Source: a virus
DNA length: 33,205 bases
Reading direction: 5' to 3' (one strand)
IMG/VR virus record: IMGVR_UViG_3300023242_000352
Location: 1 to 33,205 of that record
Below, in pieces: positions 13,001 through 19,955 of this stretch. Each line of letters opens with the position of its first letter. The stretch's first letter is position 1. Under the pieces are notes generated by a model. The model did not search any database. It was not told the origin of the DNA and saw only the letters and a program-made list of their open reading frames with translations. A program made the position numbers and the translations under genes.

Positions 13001-13342
13001 ATGAAAATATCACCATACCTAGACAATCTTTTAACAAGATGGGGCAACAGTGCCAGAAAGGATAAGCCTTGGTACACAGAATGCCCTTACCTTAAAGAAG
13101 CTATAGGGCGAACCACCAGAACGCCCACAGTCATCACAGACGGCGACGAAGTAGAAAACATAGGCAAAGCCATAGGTAATCTAGCAGAGTCGCTTAGAAA
13201 GGCGCTAGAGGCCCACTACAAGCATAAGCTGAAGACTAATGAAGTTAAGGCTAATTGGTGTCGATGCTCAAAACAAGATTACGCGGCAAATTATTGGGAA
13301 GCAATTCGAAAGTTAGAGGAAGTGGTTGCGGTGGCTATTTAA
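13001..13342 (+). CDS. Putative late antiterminator, phage Q-like
   Basis: 113 residues. The N-terminal LDNLLTRWGNSARKDKPWY matches the opening of phage antiterminator Q-type proteins (L..WG...R). The middle RTPTVITDGDEVENIGKAIGNL and the C-terminal helical part CSKQDYAANYWEAIRKLE resemble their DNA-binding HTH region. Its place, last in the early operon just ahead of a promoter, a leader terminator and the lysis genes, supports this role. The sequence match alone is moderate. Confidence 0.6.
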   Translation: MKISPYLDNLLTRWGNSARKDKPWYTECPYLKEAIGRTTRTPTVITDGDEVENIGKAIGNLAESLRKALEAHYKHKLKTNEVKANWCRCSKQDYAANYWEAIRKLEEVVAVAI

Positions 13343-13361
13343 AAATAAGTTAAATTAGTTA

Positions 13362-13389
13362 TTGACTTGTTAGCACAGTACTATATAAT
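13362..13389 (+). promoter_or_regulatory. Repeat-family promoter P3
   Basis: TTGACT (13362-13367), 16-bp spacer, TATAAT (13384-13389). The spacer is TGTTAGCACAGTACTA, with the shared decamer at its start. The downstream leader CAACTACCGAGGAAAAG leads to the ATG at 13426. With the terminator at 13624 it forms a complete one-gene unit. Confidence 0.85.
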
Positions 13390-13425
13390 GAACTTATTGA
13401 AGCAACAACTACCGAGGAAAAGAAA

Positions 13426-13602
13426 ATGCAAATAATTACTAATACATACAAGCACGCAGCAGACGGTTTTAAAGTTACGGTTACAACTTGTAATAAAAAA
13501 ATTGCTACAACTAAAAATGTAGAAACAGACGAAGTAATTAAATTTAATCGGTCTAAGTTTGAATGGATGATTAACAAAGGTGTGTTTGCTTTAGTTGATT
13601 GA
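13426..13602 (+). CDS. Small moron-like gene product (58 aa)
   Basis: Starts MQIITNTYKHAADGFKVTVT, with GAGGAAAAGAAA as ribosome site. It looks like a compact alpha/beta protein with a Trp/Phe-rich end (SKFEWMINKGVFALVD). Own promoter and own terminator between the early and late regions is the classic layout of a moron (an added accessory gene). No family recognised. Confidence 0.7.
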   Translation: MQIITNTYKHAADGFKVTVTTCNKKIATTKNVETDEVIKFNRSKFEWMINKGVFALVD

Positions 13603-13623
13603 TAGTGACATTAACCCAACCCT

Positions 13624-13645
13624 AGCCCATTAATTGGGGCTTTAT
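13624..13645 (+). terminator. Intrinsic terminator of the P3 unit
   Basis: AGCCC (13624-13628), eight-base loop, GGGCT (13637-13641), followed by TTTATT. It is short but placed exactly after the small P3-driven gene and before the candidate late promoter. Confidence 0.65.
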
Positions 13646-13663
13646 TAACTAATTTTAAACTAT

Positions 13664-13692
13664 TTGCAATATTTCTAAAATTATGGTAGTGT
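13664..13692 (+). promoter_or_regulatory. Candidate late promoter (pR'-like)
   Basis: TTGCAA (13664-13669), 17-bp spacer, TAGTGT (13687-13692; only 3 of 6). TATGGT at 13682 is an alternative -10 without a good -35. An inverted repeat GTGTA/TACAC (13689-13693 and 13712-13716) with an inner CCA/TGG lies at the start of the transcript. The position between the Q-like gene and the leader terminator is the main support. Confidence 0.35.
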
Positions 13693-13746
13693 AGCCATTA
13701 CGGTGGATTTTTACACACTAAACAAACTTACTCGGCAAGACCCCAG

Positions 13747-13770
13747 CCCACTCCATACGTGGGTTTTTTT
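13747..13770 (+). terminator. Strong U-tract terminator ahead of lysis genes (tR'-like)
   Basis: CCCAC (13747-13751), TCCATAC loop, GTGGG (13759-13763), then seven T. A strong terminator upstream of all late genes and right behind the Q-like gene makes sense only if antitermination lets late transcription through, as in lambda. Confidence 0.8.
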
Positions 13771-13879
13771 ATGCTTGCTACTATTTCAGCCCCACGCCGC
13801 CAACAAACTCAACTAATTGCTAACACAGCAATAAACTAATGAACGCGGATATGTGGGGCGAATCTATTTAGGTAACACA

Positions 13880-14236
13880 ATGGGCGATCTATCTAAACAC
13901 TTTAACAGACACGAGTTTACATGCCAGTGCGGTTGTGGCTTTGATACTGTTGATGCTGGATTAATAGAAGTGCTTGAAGACATCAGGCAACATTGGAACG
14001 CAGCGGTGACTATTAACTCATCAGCTAGATGCCTAACACATAACAGAGCTATAGGCAGCACAGACAGTAGCCAGCACACTAAAGGCCGAGCCGCAGACAT
14101 TGTAGTACGTGGTGTTGCTCCTATACACGTTTATGAATACCTAGATCAGACGCATTCAGGCGCATTAGGCTTAGGTAGCTACAAAGATTTTACACATATT
14201 GATACTAGAAATAGCAAAGCAAGGTGGTCAGCATGA
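13880..14236 (+). CDS. M15-family peptidase, probable endolysin
   Basis: 118 residues from ATG 13880 (AGGTAACACA upstream); a GTG at 13853 is a weaker alternative. It belongs to the peptidase M15A type. The motifs are SSARCLTHNRAIGS (47-60), SQHTKGRAADIV (64-75), with zinc ligands H66 and D73, and FTHIDTR (104-110), with H106. By family it cuts peptidoglycan stem-peptide cross-links; no signal peptide is seen, so it would need the holin encoded at 14481. A Cys cluster CQCGCG (15-20) is common in this family. Confidence 0.85.
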   Translation: MGDLSKHFNRHEFTCQCGCGFDTVDAGLIEVLEDIRQHWNAAVTINSSARCLTHNRAIGSTDSSQHTKGRAADIVVRGVAPIHVYEYLDQTHSGALGLGSYKDFTHIDTRNSKARWSA

Positions 14237-14484
14237 TTAGAGCATTATTTTTATTATTATTCAGTACAAGTCTAGGTGCGGCTACATTTCTTAAAGCAGC
14301 GCCGCCTATTTATTTCTTTGATATGCCCGATGAAACTTTTATCTGTAATGCAAGCTCTGTTCCACTAACTTGTATCGGCTATCATAAAGAAACTGACGTT
14401 AAAATTAAGTATTACTGTATTGCAACAACACCAGAACTAGGTTATTTAAAAGAGTGCGCGGTTGTTAATGGTGTTTTGATATGA
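14233..14484 (+). CDS. Exported small protein of the lysis cluster (83 aa)
   Basis: ATGA overlap with the peptidase gene. A clear signal peptide, MIRALFLLLFSTSLGAATF, is followed by a short mature part with four cysteines (CNASSVPLTC; YYCIATTPELGYLKEC) that could form two disulfides in the periplasm. It could have a spanin-related or inhibitor role, but there is no lipobox, so it is not a classical Rz1. Confidence 0.65.
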   Translation: MIRALFLLLFSTSLGAATFLKAAPPIYFFDMPDETFICNASSVPLTCIGYHKETDVKIKYYCIATTPELGYLKECAVVNGVLI

Positions 14485-14996
14485 GCTTTAATTGGAAAAG
14501 CATAGTCAGCACAGTGGCTCCCGTTTTAGGTGTCGCAGTGGGCGGTCCATTCGGTGCAATAGCCAGTAAAGCAATTCAATCGGCATTAGGTGTTGAAGAC
14601 GAAGAAGCCGCCATTGCTGAAATTAGAGATAACCCAGACGCTTTGTTAAAGCTGAAAGCGGCTGATGGTGATTTCAAATTAAAAATTAAAGAGCTAGGCA
14701 TTAAAGAAAGCCAGCTTCACGCAAAAGATCGAGATTCGGCAAGAGACTTGGCAAAGTCTAAAGGCATTTACTTTCAAGCGTTTCTGACATCGGTTTTTAT
14801 CGGTGGTTACTTCGGTTTATTTTGGTTGTTCTTTGCCAGCAGCGCGCCCGAAACAGTGTTAAACGATTGGCAGCGAGGCCAGGTCGGTGTATTGATCGGC
14901 GTTTTAACGGGCGCTATCCCACAGTTGTTAGCTTTCTGGTTTGGGTCATCCAAAAGTTCAAGTGATAAAACTCACTTGATGAATAAAGGCAAATGA
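14481..14996 (+). CDS. Holin, three-TM GTA-type family
   Basis: 171 residues. A Gly-rich hydrophobic N-terminus (VAPVLGVAVGGPFGAIASKA) and a charged helix with the KDRDSARD motif (about 82-89) precede two membrane spans (about 98-118 and 134-153). The order and the DxxSARD motif are typical of the holin family first noted in gene-transfer agents. It would permeabilise the inner membrane to release the peptidase. ATGA overlaps at both ends. Confidence 0.8.
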   Translation: MSFNWKSIVSTVAPVLGVAVGGPFGAIASKAIQSALGVEDEEAAIAEIRDNPDALLKLKAADGDFKLKIKELGIKESQLHAKDRDSARDLAKSKGIYFQAFLTSVFIGGYFGLFWLFFASSAPETVLNDWQRGQVGVLIGVLTGAIPQLLAFWFGSSKSSSDKTHLMNKGK

Positions 14997-15283
14997 CGGT
15001 GGCGAGGTATGAAGGCGACGAGAAGCGCGCAACCAAATTACACCTAGACCCGACGATAAGCTGGGGTCATATTTTAACGACTGTTGCACTGATCGGAACG
15101 TTACTAACAACGCTGTCAGGCGTTAATAATAGACTCACACTGAACGAGTCAAACACAAAACATAACCGCGAATTAATTGACCGCCAAGAACGCCAATTAA
15201 ACAAAGACCGCGCTGAATTAAATCAAACAATTACAAAGATGAGCGAGAAGATTGACCGCTTAATTTTACGGCTTAGTAAGTAA
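14993..15283 (+). CDS. Membrane-anchored coiled-coil protein, possible spanin
   Basis: 96 residues: a basic N-terminus, one membrane span (about 25-43, HILTTVALIGTLLTTLSGV), then a long charged helix (NESNTKHNRELIDRQERQL and on). This topology fits an inner-membrane spanin (Rz-like) or an XhlA-like lysis protein. Its place after the holin supports a lysis role, but no partner lipoprotein is evident. Confidence 0.6.
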   Translation: MTVARYEGDEKRATKLHLDPTISWGHILTTVALIGTLLTTLSGVNNRLTLNESNTKHNRELIDRQERQLNKDRAELNQTITKMSEKIDRLILRLSK

Positions 15284-15292
15284 GGGTAATAA

Positions 15293-15370
15293 ATGAAATT
15301 CAAGCAGCTAGACACTATATCAAGTCAACTTAACGACATAACTAAGCTTTTGCTTGCTGATAAAAAATGA
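15293..15370 (+). CDS. Tiny coupled ORF (25 aa)
   Basis: AAGGGTAATAA-ATG is a good site. The product is MKFKQLDTISSQLNDITKLL and five more residues, one helix. Its stop overlaps the next start (ATGA), so it may serve mainly for translational coupling. Confidence 0.5.
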   Translation: MKFKQLDTISSQLNDITKLLLADKK

Positions 15371-15945
15371 CTGATACTGTTGTATATTGTAATTTAGATA
15401 TTGGAGCTAACGCACCAACACCGTGGAGTTACAATGAATTTACATCTACCAGTGTTCAGCAATTATCGTCAGATTTAAAAGATGAAAGCAATGCCGGCAC
15501 AGGTTTTACGTTAGATATAACAGCGGCTTTTACTAACGCTACTGGTGCAACAGGAGCAGCAACATCAGGCGCGGGAAGTTGGCCTGAAGAAATCTTTGAT
15601 TACTATTTTTACATGGGCGCAACCACTGCAACATTACAAGTTGGTGGGCTGACTAATGGTGATACTTACGTTATAGAATTGGCAGGCCATCGGGGTAATT
15701 CAGGGCGTAATACAACTTATGACATAGACGGCGGCACTTCACAAACATATACAGCAAGCTCAGGCAGCACTCCTAACGCTCCGTTGTCTTTTTCAGGCAC
15801 GGTATCAGGGACAACATTAGATATAAATGCTTCTCGTGTTTCTGTTTTTGGTTATATTAACGGGTTTAAAATGACAATTACTAGTGGTGGCGGTGGCGGA
15901 ATATCAATACCAGTAATCATGCATCATAGAAGGCAAATGCAATGA
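15367..15945 (+). CDS. Beta-rich structural or decoration protein
   Basis: 192 residues, rich in Thr, Ser, Gly and Ala, with alternating hydrophobics suggesting a beta-sandwich: TLQVGGLTNGDTYVIELAGH, TTYDIDGGTSQTYTASSG, FSGTVSGTTLDINASR. A Gly5 linker (about 172-178) leads to a short basic hydrophobic tail ISIPVIMHHRRQMQ, a type of ending seen on phage fibre and decoration proteins. Possibly a carbohydrate-binding or capsid-surface domain. Confidence 0.6.
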   Translation: MTDTVVYCNLDIGANAPTPWSYNEFTSTSVQQLSSDLKDESNAGTGFTLDITAAFTNATGATGAATSGAGSWPEEIFDYYFYMGATTATLQVGGLTNGDTYVIELAGHRGNSGRNTTYDIDGGTSQTYTASSGSTPNAPLSFSGTVSGTTLDINASRVSVFGYINGFKMTITSGGGGGISIPVIMHHRRQMQ

Positions 15946-16367
15946 GTTATACAGTTAAAATACTAAGCAAAGAAAAAAGAAACGACACATGGAAGGCAGT
16001 GCTTGAATATTCTGATGGCGCTAAAACGTTTAAAAAGGGCTACAGTTTAGAGCCTATGACCGAAGAAAGAGCAAAGGGTATGCTAAGGGCTAAAGTTGCG
16101 GAGCTAGACAGCTTTGATTTAGATGTTTTTCCGTTTCCGCTTAATGAAGTTTTAGACTTGACAGCCAAAGAAGTGGTTAAGCCTACGCCTAAAGTGCTTG
16201 CAGATAGCGAAATAGCGCAGAACGAATGGCTAAATAATTTTTATAAAATGAAAAAGTACGAGCAATTAATATCTATGGGTGTAATGACTTCAGGTGCTAA
16301 CGAAGTAACTGAGTTAAAGGCCATGCTTAAAAATGATTATTTGCCTGATTATTTGGAGTTTATATAA
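15942..16367 (+). CDS. Hypothetical virion-associated protein (141 aa)
   Basis: ATGA overlap upstream; TAATG-type overlap downstream. The N-terminus is beta (TVKILSKEKRNDTWKAVLEY), the C-terminus helical (EWLNNFYKMKKYEQLISMG). It is placed within a run of structural genes. No family recognised; it may be a chaperone or adaptor for the neighbouring fibre-like proteins. Confidence 0.6.
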   Translation: MSYTVKILSKEKRNDTWKAVLEYSDGAKTFKKGYSLEPMTEERAKGMLRAKVAELDSFDLDVFPFPLNEVLDLTAKEVVKPTPKVLADSEIAQNEWLNNFYKMKKYEQLISMGVMTSGANEVTELKAMLKNDYLPDYLEFI

Positions 16368-17332
16368 TGCTAGTTCTAAGGCAGTCAACATCTATCGATA
16401 TACGCATTGGGCCTGCTATGGACGCGGGTAACGGCGTAGACCCTGAAACTGGCGTAGGTTTAGTTGCTGCGGATCAAGCGGAAGTATTGAAAGCAAACGG
16501 AGCCGCTACAGTAACTATGGGCGGTGCTTTTTCTGCGGTTAGTGGTTGTGACGGTTGGTATGATTACACTGTGGCTACAGGCGATGTAGATACTATTGGC
16601 GAAGTAATATTTGTAGTCCAAGACAGTACCCTATGCCTTCCTATGTTTGTAAAAGCTATGGTAATGGAACCGGTAGTATATGACGCAATCTACGCAGATG
16701 GAGCCACAGGTATAGCGTCTGGTATTGCTTTAGCGTCAGCACTAGCTACGGTTGATAACGAAATTTACACTTTACAAGGCAACGTGACTGATATTCTTGC
16801 AGACACTAACGAGCTGCAAAGCGACGATTTGCCAGGACTTATAGCAACATTAGACGCAGTAGTTGACACAGTAAAAGCAGAAACAGTGCTTATACTAGAA
16901 GATACCGCAAATATTCAAGCTAACTATGCCACGGCATCAGCATTAGCAACAGTCGATACGGTGGTTGATGGTATACAAACAGACCTTTCCAACGGTACGG
17001 ACGGACTAGGTGCAATAAAATCAGCTTGTGCTACGGCCACAGGATTTGCAACAGAAGCAAAGCAAGATGTTATTGATGGGATTGTCGATCAATTAAATTT
17101 AGGCATTATTTACGGAGTAGCCGAAACTGGCACATTATCAACTACTCAAGCAACAACCAATATTACGGGCTATACAGCAGATCAACTAGTTGATGCTGTT
17201 ATAATTGTGACAAGTGGTGACGCTGAAGGAGAAAGGAAAGAAATAACGGCCTCGGCAGTAACAGACGGCTTGTTAACTTTTGGAGCAATGACAGAAGCTA
17301 TGGCAAATGGCGATACTTTCAAAATAGTCTAA
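16367..17332 (+). CDS. Fibre/adaptor-type structural protein (321 aa)
   Basis: The N-terminal domain (about 1-115) follows a layout common in environmental phages: LRQSTSIDIRIGPAMDAGNG, LKANGAATVTMGGAF, DGWYDYTVATGDVDTIGEV, PMFVKAMVMEPVVYDAIYADG. It looks like a beta-sandwich that attaches to the virion. A helical spacer with repeated ATVD and DTV elements (about 120-240) follows, then a C-terminal beta domain ending GDTFKIV. Probably a head or neck fibre. Confidence 0.65.
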   Translation: MLVLRQSTSIDIRIGPAMDAGNGVDPETGVGLVAADQAEVLKANGAATVTMGGAFSAVSGCDGWYDYTVATGDVDTIGEVIFVVQDSTLCLPMFVKAMVMEPVVYDAIYADGATGIASGIALASALATVDNEIYTLQGNVTDILADTNELQSDDLPGLIATLDAVVDTVKAETVLILEDTANIQANYATASALATVDTVVDGIQTDLSNGTDGLGAIKSACATATGFATEAKQDVIDGIVDQLNLGIIYGVAETGTLSTTQATTNITGYTADQLVDAVIIVTSGDAEGERKEITASAVTDGLLTFGAMTEAMANGDTFKIV

Positions 17333-18108
17333 TGAGTGCAATTACCCGATTAGGATTAGGAGGTAGCAGTAGAAGAATATACAAAGCTTTTAGCGGTAGC
17401 GTTTTAATAATGACTATTTCTGAAGGAATAGCGGCAGCAGATATTAGCTCTGGCAAATTATCGGCATTGTTAAGCGTATCTGAATCAGCAGGCGCATCAG
17501 ATGTTGATGCAGGGCAATACGCGACAAGTCAAGAAGTCATAGAAGCCGTAGAAGCTAACGATCTATCAAGCGCATTATTTAACGCAATATTAACACAGAA
17601 TATTAATGCTATTGCATCAGACGCGGTAAGCATAAAAGCAAACTTTGGTGTAACATTAAACGAATCTTTGTCGGGTGTTGACAATGACACCGGTAAGGTT
17701 TCATTTATTGCAACACTATCAGAATCAATTGTAGGTGTTGACGCTGCAAGCATTGTATCAAGCGCTATAACAGCGACCATTGGCGAAGTAATAGCATCAG
17801 CAGATGGTGTTAGTATGAAAGCTAATTTTATTATGACGTTAGGCGAATCAGTAAATGTTAGCGATATACAGTCTAGTCAAGCGTCCTTAATATCGACTAT
17901 AAACGAAGCTATAACGTCAAATGATGCCTTTAATGCAGTATCAGTGTATACTTTAACAATTGGCGAAACTTTAACCGCTTTAGATGCGCTTAGTAATGCG
18001 TTAGGAAGTATAAAAGGCTTTATCACAGCAACGATAACTATCAACCCTTTAATTAATATAGAAACGAGCATCAACCCGATTATCACAGGAACAATAACGG
18101 TAACTTAA
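17332..18108 (+). CDS. Repeat-built virion protein (258 aa)
   Basis: After a short basic head it has about ten imperfect repeats of 20-21 residues with the core TLxESxxxxDxxS: ISEGIAAADISSG, VSESAGASDVDAG, LNESLSGVDNDTG, LSESIVGVDAAS, LGESVNVSDIQSS, INEAITSNDAFN, IGETLTALDALS. It ends in ITATITINPLINIETSINPI, another short repeat. The pattern suggests a beta-solenoid fibre. It lies in the structural cluster between lysis and terminase. Confidence 0.65.
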   Translation: MSAITRLGLGGSSRRIYKAFSGSVLIMTISEGIAAADISSGKLSALLSVSESAGASDVDAGQYATSQEVIEAVEANDLSSALFNAILTQNINAIASDAVSIKANFGVTLNESLSGVDNDTGKVSFIATLSESIVGVDAASIVSSAITATIGEVIASADGVSMKANFIMTLGESVNVSDIQSSQASLISTINEAITSNDAFNAVSVYTLTIGETLTALDALSNALGSIKGFITATITINPLINIETSINPIITGTITVT

Positions 18109-18110
18109 AT

Positions 18111-18599
18111 ATGAATACTGAATTAGCAAAAGCAGCAATGCACTGGACAATGGTTGCCAAAGATAAATTAGGCAATGTAAAATGGAAGGATGAAGGCAAA
18201 AATCTTATTGTCAATACTGGACTGGATTATTTGCTTGAAAATGATGTAGTAGCTGCAACGCTCTATATCGGATTAACTGACGGAACGCCAACAATCGCAG
18301 CCGGTGACACAATGGCCTCGCATTCAGGCTGGACTGAAGTAACGGCTTATGACGAAGGCTCACGACCCGAGTGGGGCCAAGGCGCAGCTAGTGGCGGTGT
18401 AACGACTAATGGAACAGCAGTAACGTTTACGGCTAGTGGTTCCACAACAGTAGGCGGTGGCTTTCTAACAACTAACGCAACTAAAGGCGGTACTACCGGT
18501 ACTTTGTTTAGTGTTAAAGCAGCAACAGAAGGCAATCGTTCTTTAGTAGACGATGATACACTTGATGTTACTATTTCGTTGACTGTTACCAGCTCATAA
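18111..18599 (+). CDS. Conserved phage structural protein (162 aa)
   Basis: It matches a recurrent phage virion family: LIVNTGLDYLL (about 31-41), LYIGLTDGTPTIAAGDTMAS (about 50-69), SGWTEVTAYDEGSRPEWG, then a beta C-terminus with FTASGSTTVGGGFL and GGTTGTLFSVKAA. Often found near capsid or fibre genes; exact role unknown, probably decoration or tail surface. Confidence 0.7.
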   Translation: MNTELAKAAMHWTMVAKDKLGNVKWKDEGKNLIVNTGLDYLLENDVVAATLYIGLTDGTPTIAAGDTMASHSGWTEVTAYDEGSRPEWGQGAASGGVTTNGTAVTFTASGSTTVGGGFLTTNATKGGTTGTLFSVKAATEGNRSLVDDDTLDVTISLTVTSS

Positions 18600-18916
18600 T
18601 GGATGTATTTATTGACAACACGGGCTTACTTCGTGTAACGAACGCAAAAATAACGGCGCTCGATGGGACAAAGACCGCTTTAAGCCTAGCTGGTGAAATG
18701 ACAATAGTTGATAAATCAGGCGTGACGGTAACGGGTCAGACATTCCCAACGGCATTAACATTAAACGCGGCTGGTGACTATTCAGCTATACTAGAATCAG
18801 ACCTTGCTCTTATAGCTCGTAGAACGTACACAGCTCAATTAACTTTTGGAACAGCACCCAATACAAGGGGTGATTTTAACGTCCCTTTCACAGCGGTAGA
18901 AAGATCAGGAACATAA
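18599..18916 (+). CDS. Small beta-rich structural protein (105 aa)
   Basis: The stop of the previous gene overlaps its ATG (TAATG). The product has an alternating pattern (LLRVTNAKITALDGTKTALS; GDYSAILESDLALIARRTYT; GDFNVPFTAVERSG) typical of a beta-sandwich accessory protein of phage heads or tails. It is last before promoter P4. Confidence 0.65.
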   Translation: MDVFIDNTGLLRVTNAKITALDGTKTALSLAGEMTIVDKSGVTVTGQTFPTALTLNAAGDYSAILESDLALIARRTYTAQLTFGTAPNTRGDFNVPFTAVERSGT

Positions 18917-18932
18917 ATAAATTCGATAGTTG

Positions 18933-18960
18933 TTGACCTGTTAGCACATATCTATATAAT
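18933..18960 (+). promoter_or_regulatory. Repeat-family promoter P4
   Basis: TTGACC (18933-18938), 16-bp spacer, TATAAT (18955-18960). The spacer TGTTAGCACATATCTA has the exact shared decamer. The leader AAAACAAACGAGGAAAATAAA before ATG 18997 matches the P3 leader. It would drive the small gene, the ParB-like and Mom-like genes and probably packaging genes. Confidence 0.87.
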
Positions 18961-18996
18961 AGTGTGTATTGAACCAAAACAAACGAGGAAAATAAA

Positions 18997-19239
18997 ATGA
19001 CTTATCCAAAATCAGAAGCATTAAAAGAAATTAGAGCCGCCGCCGCATCAGTTGGACTTACATTCAAACAGTCAAATACACGATTAACTGGCGCATATTT
19101 ATATAAATTAGTAGTGCGTAAAACCGGTGAAGAAGTTATGTCGAATTATCAGTTTTCCGCCGCATACAATGATTGTTGTTCTGGATTTATATCAAGCTGG
19201 AACGGTGATAGATTTGAAGGGGTCAATTGTTATCAGTAG
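18997..19239 (+). CDS. Conserved small phage protein (80 aa)
   Basis: It resembles a small family found in several phages: SEALKEIRAAAASVGLTFK, TGAYLYKLVVRKTGEEVMSN, CCSGFISSWNGDRFEGVN. It is an alpha/beta domain with one Cys pair. Function unknown. It is the first gene after P4, with ribosome site GAGGAAAATAAA. Confidence 0.7.
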   Translation: MTYPKSEALKEIRAAAASVGLTFKQSNTRLTGAYLYKLVVRKTGEEVMSNYQFSAAYNDCCSGFISSWNGDRFEGVNCYQ

Positions 19240-19245
19240 GGTAAA

Positions 19246-19755
19246 ATGTTAGAAGTAGAGTATAAGCAAACATCGAATGTTTTTGGCTATGTAAATAATA
19301 GCCGAACGCATTCTAGTGAGCAGATATCACAGATAGCGGCAAGTATAAAAGAGTTTGGGTTTACTAACCCGCTATTGATTGATGAAAGCGGTGGAATTAT
19401 TGCAGGGCATGGGCGATTGTCAGCAGCTAAAAAGCTGAATATGGACGAAGTGCCTACAATCACACTGACAGGATTAAACGATACACAGCGCAAGGCTTAT
19501 GTTATAGCAGATAACAAGTTGGCATTGAATGCTGGATGGGATGACGAACTATTGGCGTTAGAACTTAAGGGATTGCAAGAGCAAGACTTTGATTTGTCGC
19601 TTATTGGCTTTGATGTTGAAGAATTGGAATCATTATTAGGTGAAATCTCTTTCGATCCGGGGAGTGAAGAAGACCAAGGACAACTTGACGAATTAGACCC
19701 GAAATATATTGATTGCCCACATTGCGGCAAAGAATTTGACATGAGGCTAAAATAA
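19246..19755 (+). CDS. ParB-like nuclease-domain protein with C-terminal zinc ribbon
   Basis: 169 residues. ParB/Srx-type domain: NPLLIDESGGIIAGHGRLSA (about 41-60), then AKKLNMDEVPTI and QRKAYVIADNKLALNAGWD (about 81-99). The GHGR core is the conserved ParB-N box. A short acidic linker leads to CPHCGKEFDMR (about 158-168), a zinc ribbon or half-ribbon. In phages this domain often sits with DNA methylases or other DNA-modifying enzymes; here a Mom-like gene follows. Confidence 0.85.
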   Translation: MLEVEYKQTSNVFGYVNNSRTHSSEQISQIAASIKEFGFTNPLLIDESGGIIAGHGRLSAAKKLNMDEVPTITLTGLNDTQRKAYVIADNKLALNAGWDDELLALELKGLQEQDFDLSLIGFDVEELESLLGEISFDPGSEEDQGQLDELDPKYIDCPHCGKEFDMRLK

Positions 19756-19955
19756 TGCAAACAATAGAGTCAAAGAATAGCAACATATTAAATAGATTTG
19801 AAAATAATGAGCCTACTGGTAAAATGACATCATTTAGAATATCACTTGATGGTAAAAACATGAGCTATCTTTCAAGAATATTCACAACCCAGAATCAAGT
19901 CGTTAGAGAAATGACACAAAGATTCCCAGGCAGAGAGTTAAAGTTTATTGAATAA
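19755..19955 (+). CDS. Hypothetical protein between ParB-like and Mom-like genes (66 aa)
   Basis: The ATG overlaps the upstream TAA (TAATG). It starts MQTIESKNSNILNRFENNEP and ends RFPGRELKFIE. Basic and mixed in structure. No family recognised. It overlaps the next gene by eight bases, so it is probably co-translated with the Mom-like protein. Confidence 0.6.
   Translation: MQTIESKNSNILNRFENNEPTGKMTSFRISLDGKNMSYLSRIFTTQNQVVREMTQRFPGRELKFIE

Noticed and set aside
13851-13871. Six-codon ORF MWGESI before the peptidase
   Set aside because: Very short and without conserved features; possibly a leader, but not supportable as a gene.
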